From Dipteris shenzhenensis (lineage: Eukaryota > Polypodiophyta > Polypodiopsida > Gleicheniales), in NCBI GenBank assembly GCA_047967505.1, contig CM106540.1: a DNA stretch of 64,000 nt. One strand, 5' to 3'. Below the pieces are notes generated by a model. The model had not been told where the DNA came from. It did not search any database and was given only the letters and a program-made list of their open reading frames with translations. Below are positions 12,458 through 23,936 of this stretch, in pieces. Numbering within the stretch: position 1 is the stretch's first letter; every line of letters begins with the position of its first letter. The translations under genes and the position numbers were made by a program.

Positions 12458-13800
12458 CCGAAGTCTTTATCATTGAAATACTTTCCTTTGAATGAATTCG
12501 GAACATCCACAGATAATGTAGAGATTACCATGGCTGATGCTAGAGGTAACCTGCTGAGAGCATCTGCAACTACATTGCGTAGTCCTGGTATGTACTCAAT
12601 GGTCATGTGAAAGTTGGCAAAAAACTCAACCTAGCGTGCTTGTCGAGCGTTCATGACTGGCTGAGTAAAGATGTACTTTAAAGAGTGATGGTCTGTTTTG
12701 ACCACAGAGTCGGCACCCATGAGATAATGTTTCCAAGAGCGATAAGCATGTACAACAGCAAGAAACTCCTTATCATAGACCGAATATCGGGTTTGGATAT
12801 CAGAATGTTTATGGCTGTCAAAAGCAATAACTCTGCCTTCTTGCATCAAGACTGCTCCTGTAGCGAGGTCGGAAGCGTCGGTCATGACCTCAAATGGAAG
12901 GTTTGGGTCAGCAATAGCCATAACTGGTGTGGTAGTGAGTGCTTGCTTGAGTTGTTGGAAACTATACTCTGTTTTGGGAAGCCACTGAAAAATTGCTGTG
13001 CTTTTCAATAATTTGGACATAGGAGCTGCGATGTCGGAAAACTGATAGACCTTTGTATGGTAAAAGTTTGCCAATCCGAGAAAAGAGCGGACATCATGAA
13101 CATTCTTAGGAGTAGGCCAGTTTCGGATTACCTCGACCTTCTTGGGATCCACAGAGATACCTTGAGCTGAAATAACATGTCCCAAATATTCAAGTTGGGT
13201 CTTGAAGAACTCACTCTTCTCAATGTTGATGTAGAGAGAATTTGCGCGGAGAACTTCAAAAACTTGGTGAAGATGTTGTTTGTGCTCATGTAGGGATCTG
13301 CTGAAAACGAGGATGTCATCGAGGTAAACGATGACGAACTTATCGAGGAAAGGCCTGAAGATGTCGTTCATTAATGTCATGAATGTGGCCGGGGCATTGT
13401 TTAACCCAAAAGGCATGACCAAACATTCATAGTGTCCATACTTTGTTCGAAAAGCTGTCTTGTATTCATCGCCTTCTCGTATGCGTATTTGATGATAACT
13501 TGAACGAAGATCAATCTTGGAGAATTGTGTTGCATGTAGAAGTTGATCGAAGAGGTCATCAATGCGAGGCAATGGATACTTGTTTTTGATAGTGAGCTTG
13601 TTGAGGGCTCGGTAGTCGATGCAGAGGCGCATAGACTTGTTCTTTTTTTCCACAAGTAGTACAGGAGATCCGAAAGGGCTGCGACTGGGCCGAATGTGAC
13701 CTTTGTCGAGTAGTTCGGTGACCTGTCTTTGGATTTCTTCATTTTGAGTGTAAGAAACCCGATAAGGAGGCTTCGACGGTGGATTATTGCCGGGAATAAG
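12457..13800 (-). pseudogene. Ty3/gypsy pol (RT and RNase H), truncated before integrase
   Basis: On the minus strand the RT runs from about 13800 in one long frame (13653-12631) with [38 protein letters not shown] and the catalytic [11 protein letters not shown]. RNase H follows ([15 protein letters not shown] and [14 protein letters not shown]), and then the connection to ALSRLPLASA at about 12560. A frameshift separates 12631 from 12606. The gene stops near 12457 against an LTR fragment, so integrase and the 3' LTR are lost. RT catalytic residues are intact, so decay is fairly recent. Confidence 0.92.
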
Positions 13801-14753
13801 TTCGATTGAGACTGTCGCTGACCTCGATTACCGAAGTTTTTTCGAAACCTAGTGTTTTCTTGAGGGCGAGCACCTTTGGCCATAGGAGAGTTCTGTGTGC
13901 GATTAGCACTCTGCTTCCCTGTGTTTAGGAAATCTGTAATGCGCTCTGCGTAAGCAATAGCGCCATCTGTGGTGGTGATGTTTGCTTTAAGAACATCAAT
14001 GCGTAACGAGGGATTTAGGCCTGAGATGAAAGCATGAAGGCGATCATGCTCAGTTAAACCATCAATCTCCAGCACCAATGTGGTGAACTGAGAGATATAA
14101 GAAGATAGGGAACCCGTTTGCTCCAACTGTCGAAGTTTTGATCGTGCTTGGAAGTCCGCATTGGCAGGTACAAACTGCTTACGGAGCACGTGTTCAAAAC
14201 GTTCCCATGTTAACACACTTTTTCCGTCCTTTAAGCGTCTTTGCCACCATAGAAATGCTGTATCCTTCAGGAGGGAGGCTGCCAAGGCGATCTTTTTGCC
14301 TTCCGTGAGGTCAACAGTGTCAAAATACATGCGCATTTTAGCGAGCCATTGGTCAACAGTTCGGCGATTACGTTGACCAGTGTAGGCTTCCGGAAGTTTG
14401 ACGTCAAGTCGTTTAGTTTTGGAAGCTTGAAGTAATCGGTAGAGAGTACGTAGTTCAGTGTTTTCTACCTCTGGTGGGAAAGAGTCCGCATCGTCGTCGG
14501 GTTGCGTCACGTCGTCCTCTGTATGTGCTGAACTTCGAGAATCTTGGAGTTGTTGGACTTTATGAACCAGGTCGGAGATGCTGTCCTGAAGCTGAGATAT
14601 TTGAAGTTGCAATAGAGATTCACTTTGGACGTTGCCTTCAGGGGTCTTTTTGGGACTTGATTCTTTAATCTCTGGAGAGGCTTCACGCGAGCGGTGCGAC
14701 ATGTCGGAGATCTCGGTGAGAAAAGCGCGAACTTGCGCTCTAGTTTGTACCAT
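13801..14753 (-). pseudogene. Ty3/gypsy gag, joined to pol by an internal deletion
   Basis: Minus-strand frame from MVQTRAQVRAFLTEI (14753). It has a coiled-coil-like LLQLQISQLQDSISDL, the retrotransposon Gag helix bundle (KIALAASLLKDTAFLWWQRR; FVPANADFQARSKLRQLEQT) and an arginine- and asparagine-rich tail ending [12 protein letters not shown]. At about 13800 the DNA passes directly into the region just before RT in a different frame. The usual CCHC knuckle and aspartic protease are therefore deleted. The frame then runs on out of phase to 13401. Confidence 0.88.
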
Positions 14754-15385
14754 TCCTGGAAGAGGATTCGGGCTGCTCCCTGAGGTTGCTCATGTTGGAG
14801 GGGGCAGGCGAGGCAGGATGGAACCACCCGTGGAAATCTGGTAAGGGAGGTCCTGTCGGAGGTAACACTGGAGATTCTGAAAATGGTGTTACTGCTCGTG
14901 ATAAGACAGGGGTAGGTAGCAGAGTCCACGGATCTGAAAAAGGGTAAGGAGCTGCTGTCGGAAGAGGAGGATATCCAGGAGAGGGAGTGCCTTTAGAATG
15001 TAAATACTGACTTGGAGAAGGTACAACCTGTAGAGGAGGATATCTGGGAGCTGAAGGAGGTGGAGAGTACTTTGGAGATGCCGAAGGTGAAGGGTAAAAT
15101 TCTCTCCAAAAATGAACAGCAAACTCCTGAGGAATATCGTGTTCCGGATATCTTCGTGTCTCGTGGAACACAACCTGTACTGTGCTAAGGAAATAATGTA
15201 ACTGAGGTGCCTTCACGCAGAAGGTAGAGGATGTGATCCAAGTCACTCGGAGGGCACGTGACACAGAAGACCCAAGATGCAAAGGCTCCAAAATGGGCTG
15301 GCTGTGCAATTTGAACCCGATATTGTGTAGTAGCAGGTGCCTGAGGTGTCCTTGAATGGCCGGGTGAATTACCAGGGGTTTCCAT
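14740..15385 (-). pseudogene. extra proline-rich reading frame upstream of gag
   Basis: Two overlapping minus-strand frames precede gag. 15385-15185 begins METPGNSPGHSRTPQAP. 15309-14740 continues with HETRRYPEHDIPQEFAVHF and then a long Pro/Ser/Tyr-rich tail with repeats of the type PSPSASPKYSPPPSAPRYPP, overlapping the gag start by 14 bases. A frameshift appears to split one original ORF. I recognise no domain. It is unusual for a Ty3 element to have a separate frame 5' of gag. Confidence 0.5.
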
Positions 15386-15639
15386 GCTTTAATGTGGATT
15401 CTTTCATTTGCTGTAATTTGTTAAAGAGAGCAGATTGGAAAGACTCCACCTGGCAATACTTTAATCTGCCAAGTGATTGCATAGAAGAAGGCTGCAAATC
15501 GTTGTCCGGAGGTCCATGTTGCAGTGTTTTGCGAGGAGTGCTTGAGGCTTGTCTGGTCCGGGCTGTCAACGGGCTGTCTTCATCGCGAGAATAGTTGCAA
15601 CTGGTGCTGAAATGGCAGGGTAAAAATGGCGAAACAAGG

Positions 15640-16080
15640 AGAGGGCAGCAGGCTGTCACTGGCGAGGCTTAGAGCATTGCCCAGGGCGGGACTGCGCAGG
15701 AAAAAAAAGGGGGGCTGGCGAGGCCAAGGATATCGCGGGGGGGGGGCTGGCGAGGCCAATCAAATGCGCAGGGGCTGGCGCAGGACTGTGGGCAGTACAG
15801 CACAGGCTGGTGCAGGGGTGCGCAGGAATGTCCGTACTGTGCTGGTGTTGCGCAGGGCTGGGGCCAGGAATTTCGTACGGTGTAGGCTGGCTGTCCGTAG
15901 TGCTGTACGGTTGTACGGCTGTACGGCAGGCTTGCGCAGGCTGTATGGCAGGGCAGCGAAAAGACGTACAGATTGTACGGAATCACTGCGCAGGAAGTTA
16001 CGGAAGAGGGCGCAGGGCTGTACGGTTTGCTGCGCAGGCTGTACAACTGGCGCAGAAAGGTACGGAAGTCCGTACAGGTT
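15640..16080. repeat. GC-rich GTACGG / GCGCAGG low-complexity leader block
   Basis: Lies between the gag-side frames and the PBS of the minus-strand Ty3. It is made of interspersed TGTACGG, GCGCAGG and GGGGCTGGCGAGGCC units. It is much richer in CpG than its surroundings. The open frames it generates on both strands (for example 15626-16129) are chance products of biased composition. Confidence 0.75.
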
Positions 16081-16710
16081 TTGTTTTTCGTTGAAGGAGA
16101 AGCTGCGACTTTTCGCTAGGGCTGCCTAAGGGTTAGTTGCCCCAAAAATTTAAATGGGGGTTTAGTTTAACCCTAGGGTAGCTAGGGTAAACCTAGGGGT
16201 AGGGGATGGGTTTAATTTTTGTCCCTTTTTACCCCTCTAGGTACCCTTTTGTAGGTACTTGGGGCCTAGGAGGTGTGTCTATTTGAAGGGGTGTGACCCT
16301 TGGAATAGGTGCACCTGTTCATGAGGGGATATGTCCCTATTGTTAAAAGGGGTGTGACCCTGCATGAATAGGTATGTCCCTTTGCCCACGATGGGGTATG
16401 TCCCATGAGCGAGGAGTCGAGACTCGTCACCAAAAGGTGTGTCCCATGGTGGAAAAGGTGCGTCCCTTGGTTTTGGGACAGCCCAAGCACCTGAAAGGAC
16501 ACAATTTTGGTAGTGTCCATTCACATCGACTTGTGATGTGAGGGAGATGGAGAGGCCAGGATGACTTTAGGCCGGGTAGGCGTTTAAAAATTTTACGCTC
16601 ATCCTCTCCATCTCTTCCATGCACAATGTGCACGGATGTCCTAGCGGCAAAAATGTATCAGATCAGCGCTAGAAGGTGGGGGGCATTTCCTACAGGTAGG
16701 AGTGAATTTT

Positions 16711-17170
16711 GCTCTGATACCACTGTAAGAAATCCTAGATTTACTATATTTAGAACTGTGCTAAGGAACAGAAAAGAGATTGAGATAGCAGAGAACAAGG
16801 AACAATTATATTGCTTGAATGTCTGTAGGGTGGATGTGATTGTGTCATCCATACAATTGGGCCTCTCTTATATAGAGAGTGAAGAGTCACACATGAAAAG
16901 GTGTGTACTCCAAAGGGTATGTGCATGAAGAGGTGTGTACCCCTTGTGAAGGGTGTGACCCTTGATGAGAGGGTACATTACAATAGGAATGTCTCTTCAT
17001 TAGAATGTCTCTTCATTAGAATGCCTCTTGTGAAGGGTTATGCCTCATTAGGAAGTGTCCCGTCGAAAGGGCAAGTGTCCCGTCGAAAGGGCATACCCTT
17101 CCACAAGTGTCCATTCATCAAACCATCCATAAGTCTAGAAAGAGAAAGGAATACGTCACAGATCGTGACA
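16711..17170 (-). mobile_element. PBS and 5' LTR of the minus-strand Ty3 element
   Basis: GCTCTGATACCAC at 16711-16723 is the complement of a tRNA primer-binding site. It abuts a block from TGTAAGAAATCC (16724) to ATCGTGACA (17170), which on the minus strand is a 447-bp LTR TGTCACGATCTGTGACG...TTTCTTACA. Internal repeats of the type AAAGGGTGTGACCC occur at 16895-17070. No 3' LTR copy survives to date it. Confidence 0.85.
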
Positions 17171-17741
17171 GTTGTAGCTTGAAAGAAGAGATTTTGGACT
17201 ACCTTTTGATTAGCCTTCTCCTTTAGTGCTAGCCTTCATCATGGCTGAGTCTGCCCTTCACCTCCGGAGTGCCGACAGAAACTCAGTACGAAGACTTTGT
17301 ATAAATGGATGCTCAAGTATGTGTGGGGAGAGACAAATGAAAATATTTAGACTTCACAAGCAGTTGTAGCTTGAATGAAGAGATTTTGGACTACCTTTTG
17401 ATTAGCCTTCTCCTTTAGTGCTAGCCTTCATCATGGCTGAGTCTGCCCTTCACCTCCGGAGTGTCGACAGAAACTCAGTACGAAGACTTTGTATAAATGG
17501 ATGCTCAAGTATGTGTGGGTGTGTGGATTTGTATGTGTGAGAGCATATTTTTATACTATGGTCTACACCCACTGTTGGGCGCTGATGACGTCTGTGGGGA
17601 TGTCATAGTAGCTAGTCCCTGCTATGCATGATGGAGTTTATGGTTTTCAACCTTGTGAGTGACTATCATGAGATTGAAACTGCACTATGTTGTGTTTTTA
17701 GAGGATGAGTTTGGAAATGTTCCTGGATTCATCTAGGTATA
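17171..17741. repeat. tandemly duplicated repeat, also found in the non-autonomous LTR element
   Basis: Two direct copies, 17171-17360 and 17361-17741, both starting GTTGTAGCTTGAA and containing CTTCACCTCCGGAGTG and AACTCAGTACGAAGAC. The second is longer and ends ATTCATCTAGGTATA. The same sequence at 50753-51140 is the internal region just before the right LTR of the element at 49558-51855. This stretch is therefore probably a fragment of a sister copy, interrupted at 17742 by the copia LTR. Confidence 0.8.
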
Positions 17742-18097
17742 TGAACATGTACAAGGTACAAGGGTCGATAGATTCTGTCGTCACGTCAACTAGGATAATG
17801 AAAATAGAGAGTACAAGGTACTTGTACCTAGACCTAGGACTAAGTGTCCTAGGTGTCACATAGGACTAAGTGTCCTATGTGGCCTAAAAGGCACTAACAC
17901 TACAAGTGCCTATATTTATACCTACAAGGCACATACCATGGCCTATAGGGCATCACTAGAACCACCAGGAGACGGCTTATAAACCCCCCTCCATGGGATG
18001 GGCTGAAGTACTCTGGAAACGTCTCAGAATACCTGGTATTTTCTGGTCACGGTGGCACATGTTCATCCAAAAGGATATAGCCACCTGTGAATGTACA
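17742..18097 (-). mobile_element. 3' LTR of minus-strand copia C
   Basis: 356-bp block from TGAACATGTACAAGG to GTGAATGTACA. The inner part (GTACAAGGGTCGATAG, TCCTAGGTGTCACATAGG, AAGGCACTAACACTAC) is repeated nearly identically at 22015-22239 on the other side of the element. Many GTAC and CCTAGG palindromes. Confidence 0.8.
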
Positions 18098-18104
18098 AGG
18101 GATG

Positions 18105-21100
18105 TCAGATCATGTAACAAAGGGAACCAAGCGTAAAGCCTGTCGGAAGACTTCGAACTTGGGACGAGGAAGTGCCTTTGTAAACATATTTGCTATGTTG
18201 TCCTCTGTGGGAAGATAGGACAACTCTATGTCTCCTGCTCCGCTCTCGAACATAATGATAGTGAACTTCAATATGCTTGGTATGCGCATGAAACACTAGG
18301 TTACGTGCAATGGCCAAAGCACTGTGGCTGTCAGTGTAGACAATAGTGGAGGATGTCTGGCGAATACCAAGATCTGTAAGTAACTGTCGAAGCCAAACAC
18401 ACTCTACTGTAGTGGTGAAAGCTGCCATGTACTCAACCTCACAGCTAGATGTGGCAATTGTTGGTTGCTTCTTGCTGAGCCAAGAGATACATGAATTGCC
18501 AAGCAAAAAACAATTGCCAGTATGTGACACTCTGGTGTCGGAACATCCTGCCCAGTCACTATCCGTGTAAGCATGCATGGTAAGTGAACCCTGATCACCA
18601 TAGAAGAGGGCTAAATCCTGAGTGCCTCTGAGATATGTGAAGACTCTCTTCACTGCCTGCCAATGCTGTGAACTGGGCATGTGCATGAATTTGCTGAGCT
18701 GAGATACTGCATACTGTAAGTCAGGTTTGGTGTGACATAGATAAATAAGGCATCCAACAGCCTGCTGATAAAGAGTGATATCACATGGTGGGCTCCCATC
18801 ATGAGCTGAGAATTTGAAGCCAAGGTTCACTGGAGTAGAGATTGGCTTGCAATCCTCAAACTGAAAACGATCAAGGAGCTGTCCAATATACTTGGACTGA
18901 GACATCATGATACCCCTCTCAACATGAGCAAACTGAATGCCCAAATAATAATGGAGCTGTCCCATGTCTGACATGTCAAAAATCTGCTGCAAATCAGCCT
19001 TGAAAGCTGCAATTTGCTGAGTATCTGGGTCCATGATGAGCATATCATCCACATATAAAATCAGCACTAAAAAATCAGATCCACTCCCACGGACAGGAGG
19101 CTCATGTTGCTGGTCAAAGTCCTCTTCTGAGGATGGTAGAGGTAACCAAGATTCAAAGGCATCAAACATGTCAACATCTGGCTTAGCTTTGCAGTCCACA
19201 AGAGGAGAAGCTGAATGTTAAGCAAATATTACATCTCTGTTGACAATAATCTTCCCAGTATTTGGTTGGTATAACCGATACCCTCTGCTCTCCTGGCTGT
19301 AACCAATAAATATTGCCTTGTCATCAAGCTTATGTCTCAACTGAGATGGTACATGAACATATGCAAGAGACCCAAAAACTCTCATGTGTGAAAGTGAAGG
19401 CTTCTTGCCTTTCCATGCTTCATAAGGTGTAACAGTCTTCAATGCCCGTATAGGTGATCTATTCAGCACATAGTTGGCACACATCACGGCATCAAGCCAA
19501 AATTTATTGGGCAAAGACGTGGCCTTAAGCATGCATCTGGCCATCTCCATTGTGGACCTGTTTTTCCTTTCAAAAACAGGATTCTGCTGAGGAGTAGTGC
19601 ATGAGTGAATATTGCCCGGTGAAGACAGAAATGCATCAAACTCCTTTGACATATACTCTCCCCCCCAATCTGTGTTGAGGGTGACAAGCTTGCATCCTGA
19701 TTCATTCTCAACCATATTCAGCCACCTCTGAAAGCATAACAAAACTTCAGATTTGGCTCTTAAAGGATATATCCAGCAATATCTTGTGAAATCATCAATG
19801 AGAGTCATGAAATATTTGTACCCCCCAATGGCATTTGTCCTCATTGGGCCACATACATCACTGTGCACTAGTTGCGGTTTCCTTTGTGAGAGTTTTGGAC
19901 AATTCTTTTGAAAAGGAAACCGATGCATCTTACCCAAAAGACAACCCTCACACACATGTTTGGAAACTGTGTGAGTTTTTGGAAACTGTGTGAGTTTGAG
20001 GTACATCATTTGCCATCTGCTGTGAATGTAGCTTTGCAAGAGCTCTATAATTGAGATGACCCATTCTCTCATGCCAAAGATGAGTTTCAGCAAGCTGTGA
20101 ATTTGAAATAGCAAATGCTTCAATAGAAAGTGCAGCTGAGTGATGATCAAGGTGATAAAGCCCCTTTTGCAAAGTGCCAGTGAGAACTATGGCATTGTCA
20201 TCACGAAGATCATAAACTAGGCATCTGTAGCCATCAAAAATCACTCTAAACCCTGAAGTGGCAATTGCTGAAATTGAGATCAAGTTGACTTCAATTCCAG
20301 GCACAAAGAGAACATTTGTCAAAGTGACACGATGACTTGAAATAGATGTGAGCTGCATATCTCCAATTCCTTTTACAGCATATGAAGCATTATTAGCACA
20401 TGTGACAGTCCCCCCTCGAGGTGCATCAGCTAAAGAGTGAAACAATTGTGTGCAAGATGTGACATGCTTGGAAGCACCACTATCAAAGTACCAGGACTGA
20501 GCATCATTAGCAGTAAAGAATGCATCAGCTTTGGAGGGATCAAATGAGCAATGGACAGCCCATGCCCAATCATCCTAAAGAGCATGTGCATGTGAAGCAT
20601 CTGCTGGCTCATGGGATTCAATAGCATGTGAGGCATTAAGTGTCAATCCTACTTTCTTTTTCTCCGAAGCAATGCGCTTCCTGCATTCTGAAATGTCATG
20701 TCCAGGCTTGCGGCAACAGTTGCATCTTTTCTTCTTTGACTTATCTGCTGTATTTTTAGATGCATGGGAGGAATTGCAGCTGCTATGCGCAGATTTTGGC
20801 TTGCCCATAGGCTTGGAAGCCTTGCTTGTTCTTGTTTGCTGTGAAGCAAATACATGATCAAGAATAATGGCTTGTCTATTAGCTCGACTTTGCTCTTCCT
20901 GCAAAAGCAAAGTAACTAGCTGACCAAAAGAATAGTGGTCTGGATTACCCATGGCCACTAATCGAAGGGTTGTAGCAAACCCTTGATATGTATCTGGCAG
21001 TGTCAGTGTGGTACTGACAAGCTGTGAATTTGGCACCACCTCATCAATGTTGGCAAGTTGTTCCATGAGGTTCTTGACCTTTGTCAGTATGCATCCATAG

Positions 21101-21150
21101 AGTCACCTTCATTCATACTGACTTCCTGTAATTGCCTTCTCAAATATGCA
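18105..21150 (-). pseudogene. copia C gag-pol, defective
   Basis: Minus-strand order from right to left: Gag end (NEARVAYLRRQLQEV, 21150-21090; EEQSRANRQAII), a CCHC knuckle CNCCRKPGHDISEC (about 20740-20695), protease DSGAS (about 20490), pre-integrase HLWHERMGHLNY (about 20060), integrase (19950-19218, MTLIDDFTRY and TLNTDWGGEY), then RT and RNase H (18105-19199, VLILYVDDMLI; YTDSDWAGCSDT). Two clear lesions are visible. A tandem duplication of about 20 bases at 19957-19996 shifts the frame between pre-integrase and integrase. The N-terminal half of RT is missing, because the integrase end at 19218 is followed at once by the region just before YVDD. The N-terminal part of gag is also lost. 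Confidence 0.9.
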
Positions 21151-21469
21151 ACACGTGCTTCATTGCGACTCAATGTTCTCCAATCTGGCCCAATGTATTG
21201 CAATCAAAAGCGAAATTGCAGACCAAATCCCAAAAATAGCCTCAAGGCTTGCAACTACAAAATTAGGACTTGCTGTCCACAAATTGTTTGCAAAAGTGCA
21301 CCTGTCCCAAAGTATGGACCTCAAAATGTAGGCTTTCCAAGCTGTTGAAATGGCTTGAGAAGATTTCAAACAGTAGAAGGAGAATAAGGAGAGCAAAAGC
21401 CCTCAAAAGTCCCAAATTTTGAGAATACTCTGCAAATGATTTCACACATGCAAAGGCTGTACCAAATCT

Positions 21470-21950
21470 CGGAGCAAGTACGGTGCAGGTACGTACGGCG
21501 TAGGTACTGAGTGCAGTGTACGAAAGCAAGTACGTGGTTGTACAATGCAAGTACGTTGTACGGAACAGTACGTGGTTGTACGTTGTATGGAACAGTATGT
21601 GGTTGTACGCTGTACGGAACAGTACTCAAGTACGTGGCTCTACGGAACAGTATGCAAGTACGTGGCTGTATGGAACAGTACACAAGTATGTGGTTGTACG
21701 ATGTACATGCACAGGTACGCAGTTGGTACGGACGTAGTACTGAGCATGTTGTACAATGGCGCAAGTATTGAAGTACGGATCTGCACGGTGGTTGAAGTAC
21801 GGAACTGTACGGCGTGACATGTACGGAATGGATACAAGACCTTCCGTACGCTTGTACGGAAGATGTATGGCGCAGTATGGACCTGTATGCAGGCTTTGAG
21901 TACAATCGTCCGTACAGTCGTACAGACTGTACGGAAGGGGGTGCAGGGAG
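21470..21950. repeat. GTAC-rich leader block of copia C
   Basis: Irregular array of GTACGTGGTTGTACG and GGAACAGTAC units between the gag relic and the PBS. It is rich in the palindrome GTAC. ORFs on both strands (for example 21366-22034) are by-products. Confidence 0.8.
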
Positions 21951-21979
21951 TCCGGGGGCAGGAAGACAAGTCGAGCCTA

Positions 21980-22239
21980 GCTTTGATACCGCTGAAGGGA
22001 CGCGTAGACCAAAATGAACACGTACAAGGTACAAGGGTCGATAGATTTTGCCGTCACGTCAACTAGGATAATGAAAATAGAGAGTACAAGGTACTTGTAC
22101 CTAGACCTAGGACTAAGTGTCCTAGGTGTCACATAGGACTAAGTGTCCTATGTGGCCTAAAAGGCACTAACACTACAAGTGCCTATATTTATGCCTACAA
22201 GGCACATACCATGGCCTATTGCATCACTAGAGCCACTAG
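21980..22239 (-). mobile_element. degenerate PBS and truncated 5' LTR of copia C
   Basis: GCTTTGATACC at 21980-21990 resembles the complement of the tRNA primer site with changes. From TGAACACGTACAAGG (22015) the sequence repeats the 17742 LTR until about 22239, where it passes abruptly into a different LTR. The 24 bases between PBS and LTR are unusual. Confidence 0.7.
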
Positions 22240-23049
22240 GAGATGGCCTACACTTGCTGTCTGGAAACCAGCCTAGGTGGGCAGCCTCCTGTGAGCTAGG
22301 TCTGCAGCACAAGGTACTTCTTTCTCCTCCTAAATGTAGGCCCAAAGGTAGCCCTGCTGCTGCTCCTGCTGCTAATGGATTGGCTGCTCCAGATGATGTT
22401 GATCACAACACCTCGCTGCCCTAGAAGACAGCCAAGGTCCAGCCTCTAGGGAACTCAGTCTGCAGCACACCTTCCACTCTCCTTCACCCCTAGTGTGAGG
22501 CCCAAGGGAGTGGCTTCTGGCTGTTCCTGTCTGCTCCTGCTCTTGCTGGATGGTTGGATAAATTATGAGGCCCAGGGCCTCTCCTTTTATAGGCCCAAGG
22601 CCTGGTCAAAATAGCCGACTGGTCAGCCCTATTTTGGCCGACTTAGTCTGGCTGAAAACCGACCTGGTTGGCTGCCCCTCCAGCCCAACCAGGGCCCTAT
22701 ATAAGGGTCTTTACTAGGCCCTTTACAGCCTTTGTTCCAGGCACAGGGACCCAGCCATCTTCACCAGCCTAACCATGGCCGGCTGGCTCAACCAGCCCCA
22801 ACCAGCCCTACTGTTGGCCGACCTGTTTGCTGATCTGTCCTGCCATATTCCTGCGCCATCTTTAGGGTATGTTGTAGGCCATGTGCCTACCCACACTCCT
22901 CGCCAAATAGCTCGCCATGTAGGTGCATGTACCTCGGGATACCCTGCCATCTTGTGCTGCTCCAGATCTGCCTCCATCTCAGAGGACCCTGGTCCACCCC
23001 CCATGCTCTCATATGGGGGCTTACAGATGGGGAGGTGACCTTTCCAACA
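22240..23049 (-). mobile_element. family A LTR, minus orientation, ending the composite insertion
   Basis: The right end is the complement of TGTTGGAAAGGTCACC at exactly 23049, followed by CTTAT. CCTATATAAGG at about 22690 is the likely core promoter. GGCCGACT/AGTCGGCC-type repeats at 22610-22810 resemble those in other family A LTRs at 24120-24210, 46340-46560 and 54530-54640. The left boundary is where copia C LTR homology ends and is approximate. Confidence 0.65.
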
Positions 23050-23935
23050 CTTATCCTTACAGGAGATTACAACAAAGAAAGTTGCTCAAGTCAAGAAACT
23101 ACTCATGAAGGAATTTGAGATGACAGACTTGGGAATTCTTCATTATTTTCATGGGATCGAAGTGAAGCAGGAAGCGCAGCATATTCATCTCTCAGGAGAA
23201 GTACTAAAGGGAGTTACTCAAACAGTTTCAGATGGAAGACTACAAGGTGGCGATAACTCCCGAAGCTGAGCATCCATGATTTGTCTCAGCTAGTTGTGAT
23301 GCATCTTAGTATTAACAGATAGTGGGTAGTCTACTTTAACACCAGGCCAGATATTTCCTTTGTAGTAGGGCTACTCTGTCAATTCTCCGCCAAAGCTAGG
23401 AAGGCCCATTGGGAGGCAAGCACGAGGGTGCTGAGGTACTTGAAGGGTACATGCACCTACGGTAGTAAAGGCGTTGAGTTAGGCGGATTCTTTGATAGTG
23501 TTGGGCAGGTGATGGTGACACCAAGAGATCAACTACGGGGTAACGGTTTCATACTTGCATTAGGGGCCATCTCATGGTTAAGCAAGAAATAACCCCTTGT
23601 TGCCCTTTAATCGACAGAGGCAGAGTACAGAGCTGCTTGCACAGTGGCATGCAAGACATTGTGGCTGAGGTGGATCTTGGAGGACATGGACGTGACTCTG
23701 GAGGATGCGACGGTGATCATGTGCGACAACCAGAGTTGCATTGCCATCGCCAAGAACCCCGTGTTCCATGCATGGACGAAGGATATCGAAGTCCACTACC
23801 ACTTCGTACAAGAGCTCATCATTGATGATATCATGGAGCTGATGTATTGTTCGACCGCCGACAACATATCTTTGTGCTCCCTAGGGAGCAGTTGGTGTAT
23901 CATTTGACGCATGGGGATCGGCCCATAGTCGGGTC
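23050..23935 (+). pseudogene. Ty1-copia (family A) RT end and RNase H
   Basis: Continuation of the 11030-12156 fragment. KLLMKEFEMTDLGILHYF follows at 23095-23150, then RNase H pieces: AEYRAACTV with two frames around 23610-23650, EDATVIMCDNQSCIAIAKN (about 23700-23755) and TKDIEVHYHFVQELI (about 23778-23820). It ends with a broken tail where the family has 'FTKALPREQL'. Stops include TAA and TAG near 23300 and 23590. Confidence 0.88.
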
Positions 23936-23936
23936 A

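Larger units (their letters stand above)
12157..23049. mobile_element. 10.9 kb composite insertion flanked by CTTAT
   Basis: The copia RT frame reads through ...GATGATCTTAT at 12156 and continues ...CTTATCCTTACAGG from 23050, so CTTAT (12152-12156 and 23050-23054) looks like a 5-bp target-site duplication. Both outer parts are family A LTR sequence in opposite orientation: TGTTGGAAAGGTCACC at 12176 facing right, and its complement ending at 23049. Inside are an antisense Ty3, a duplicated repeat and an antisense copia. It is probably several nested events plus recombination rather than one element. Confidence 0.6.

Noticed and set aside
15626-16129. 167-residue frame and its antisense partners
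   Set aside because: Composition-driven ORFs in the TACGG/GCGCAGG low-complexity leader, with no domain.
17171-17741. CRISPR-like direct repeats
   Set aside because: Only two long copies without regular spacers, in a plant retroelement context.
21366-22034. 222-residue Tyr/Arg-rich frame on the minus strand
   Set aside because: Encoded by the GTAC repeat block and running through the PBS; several overlapping frames are equally open.
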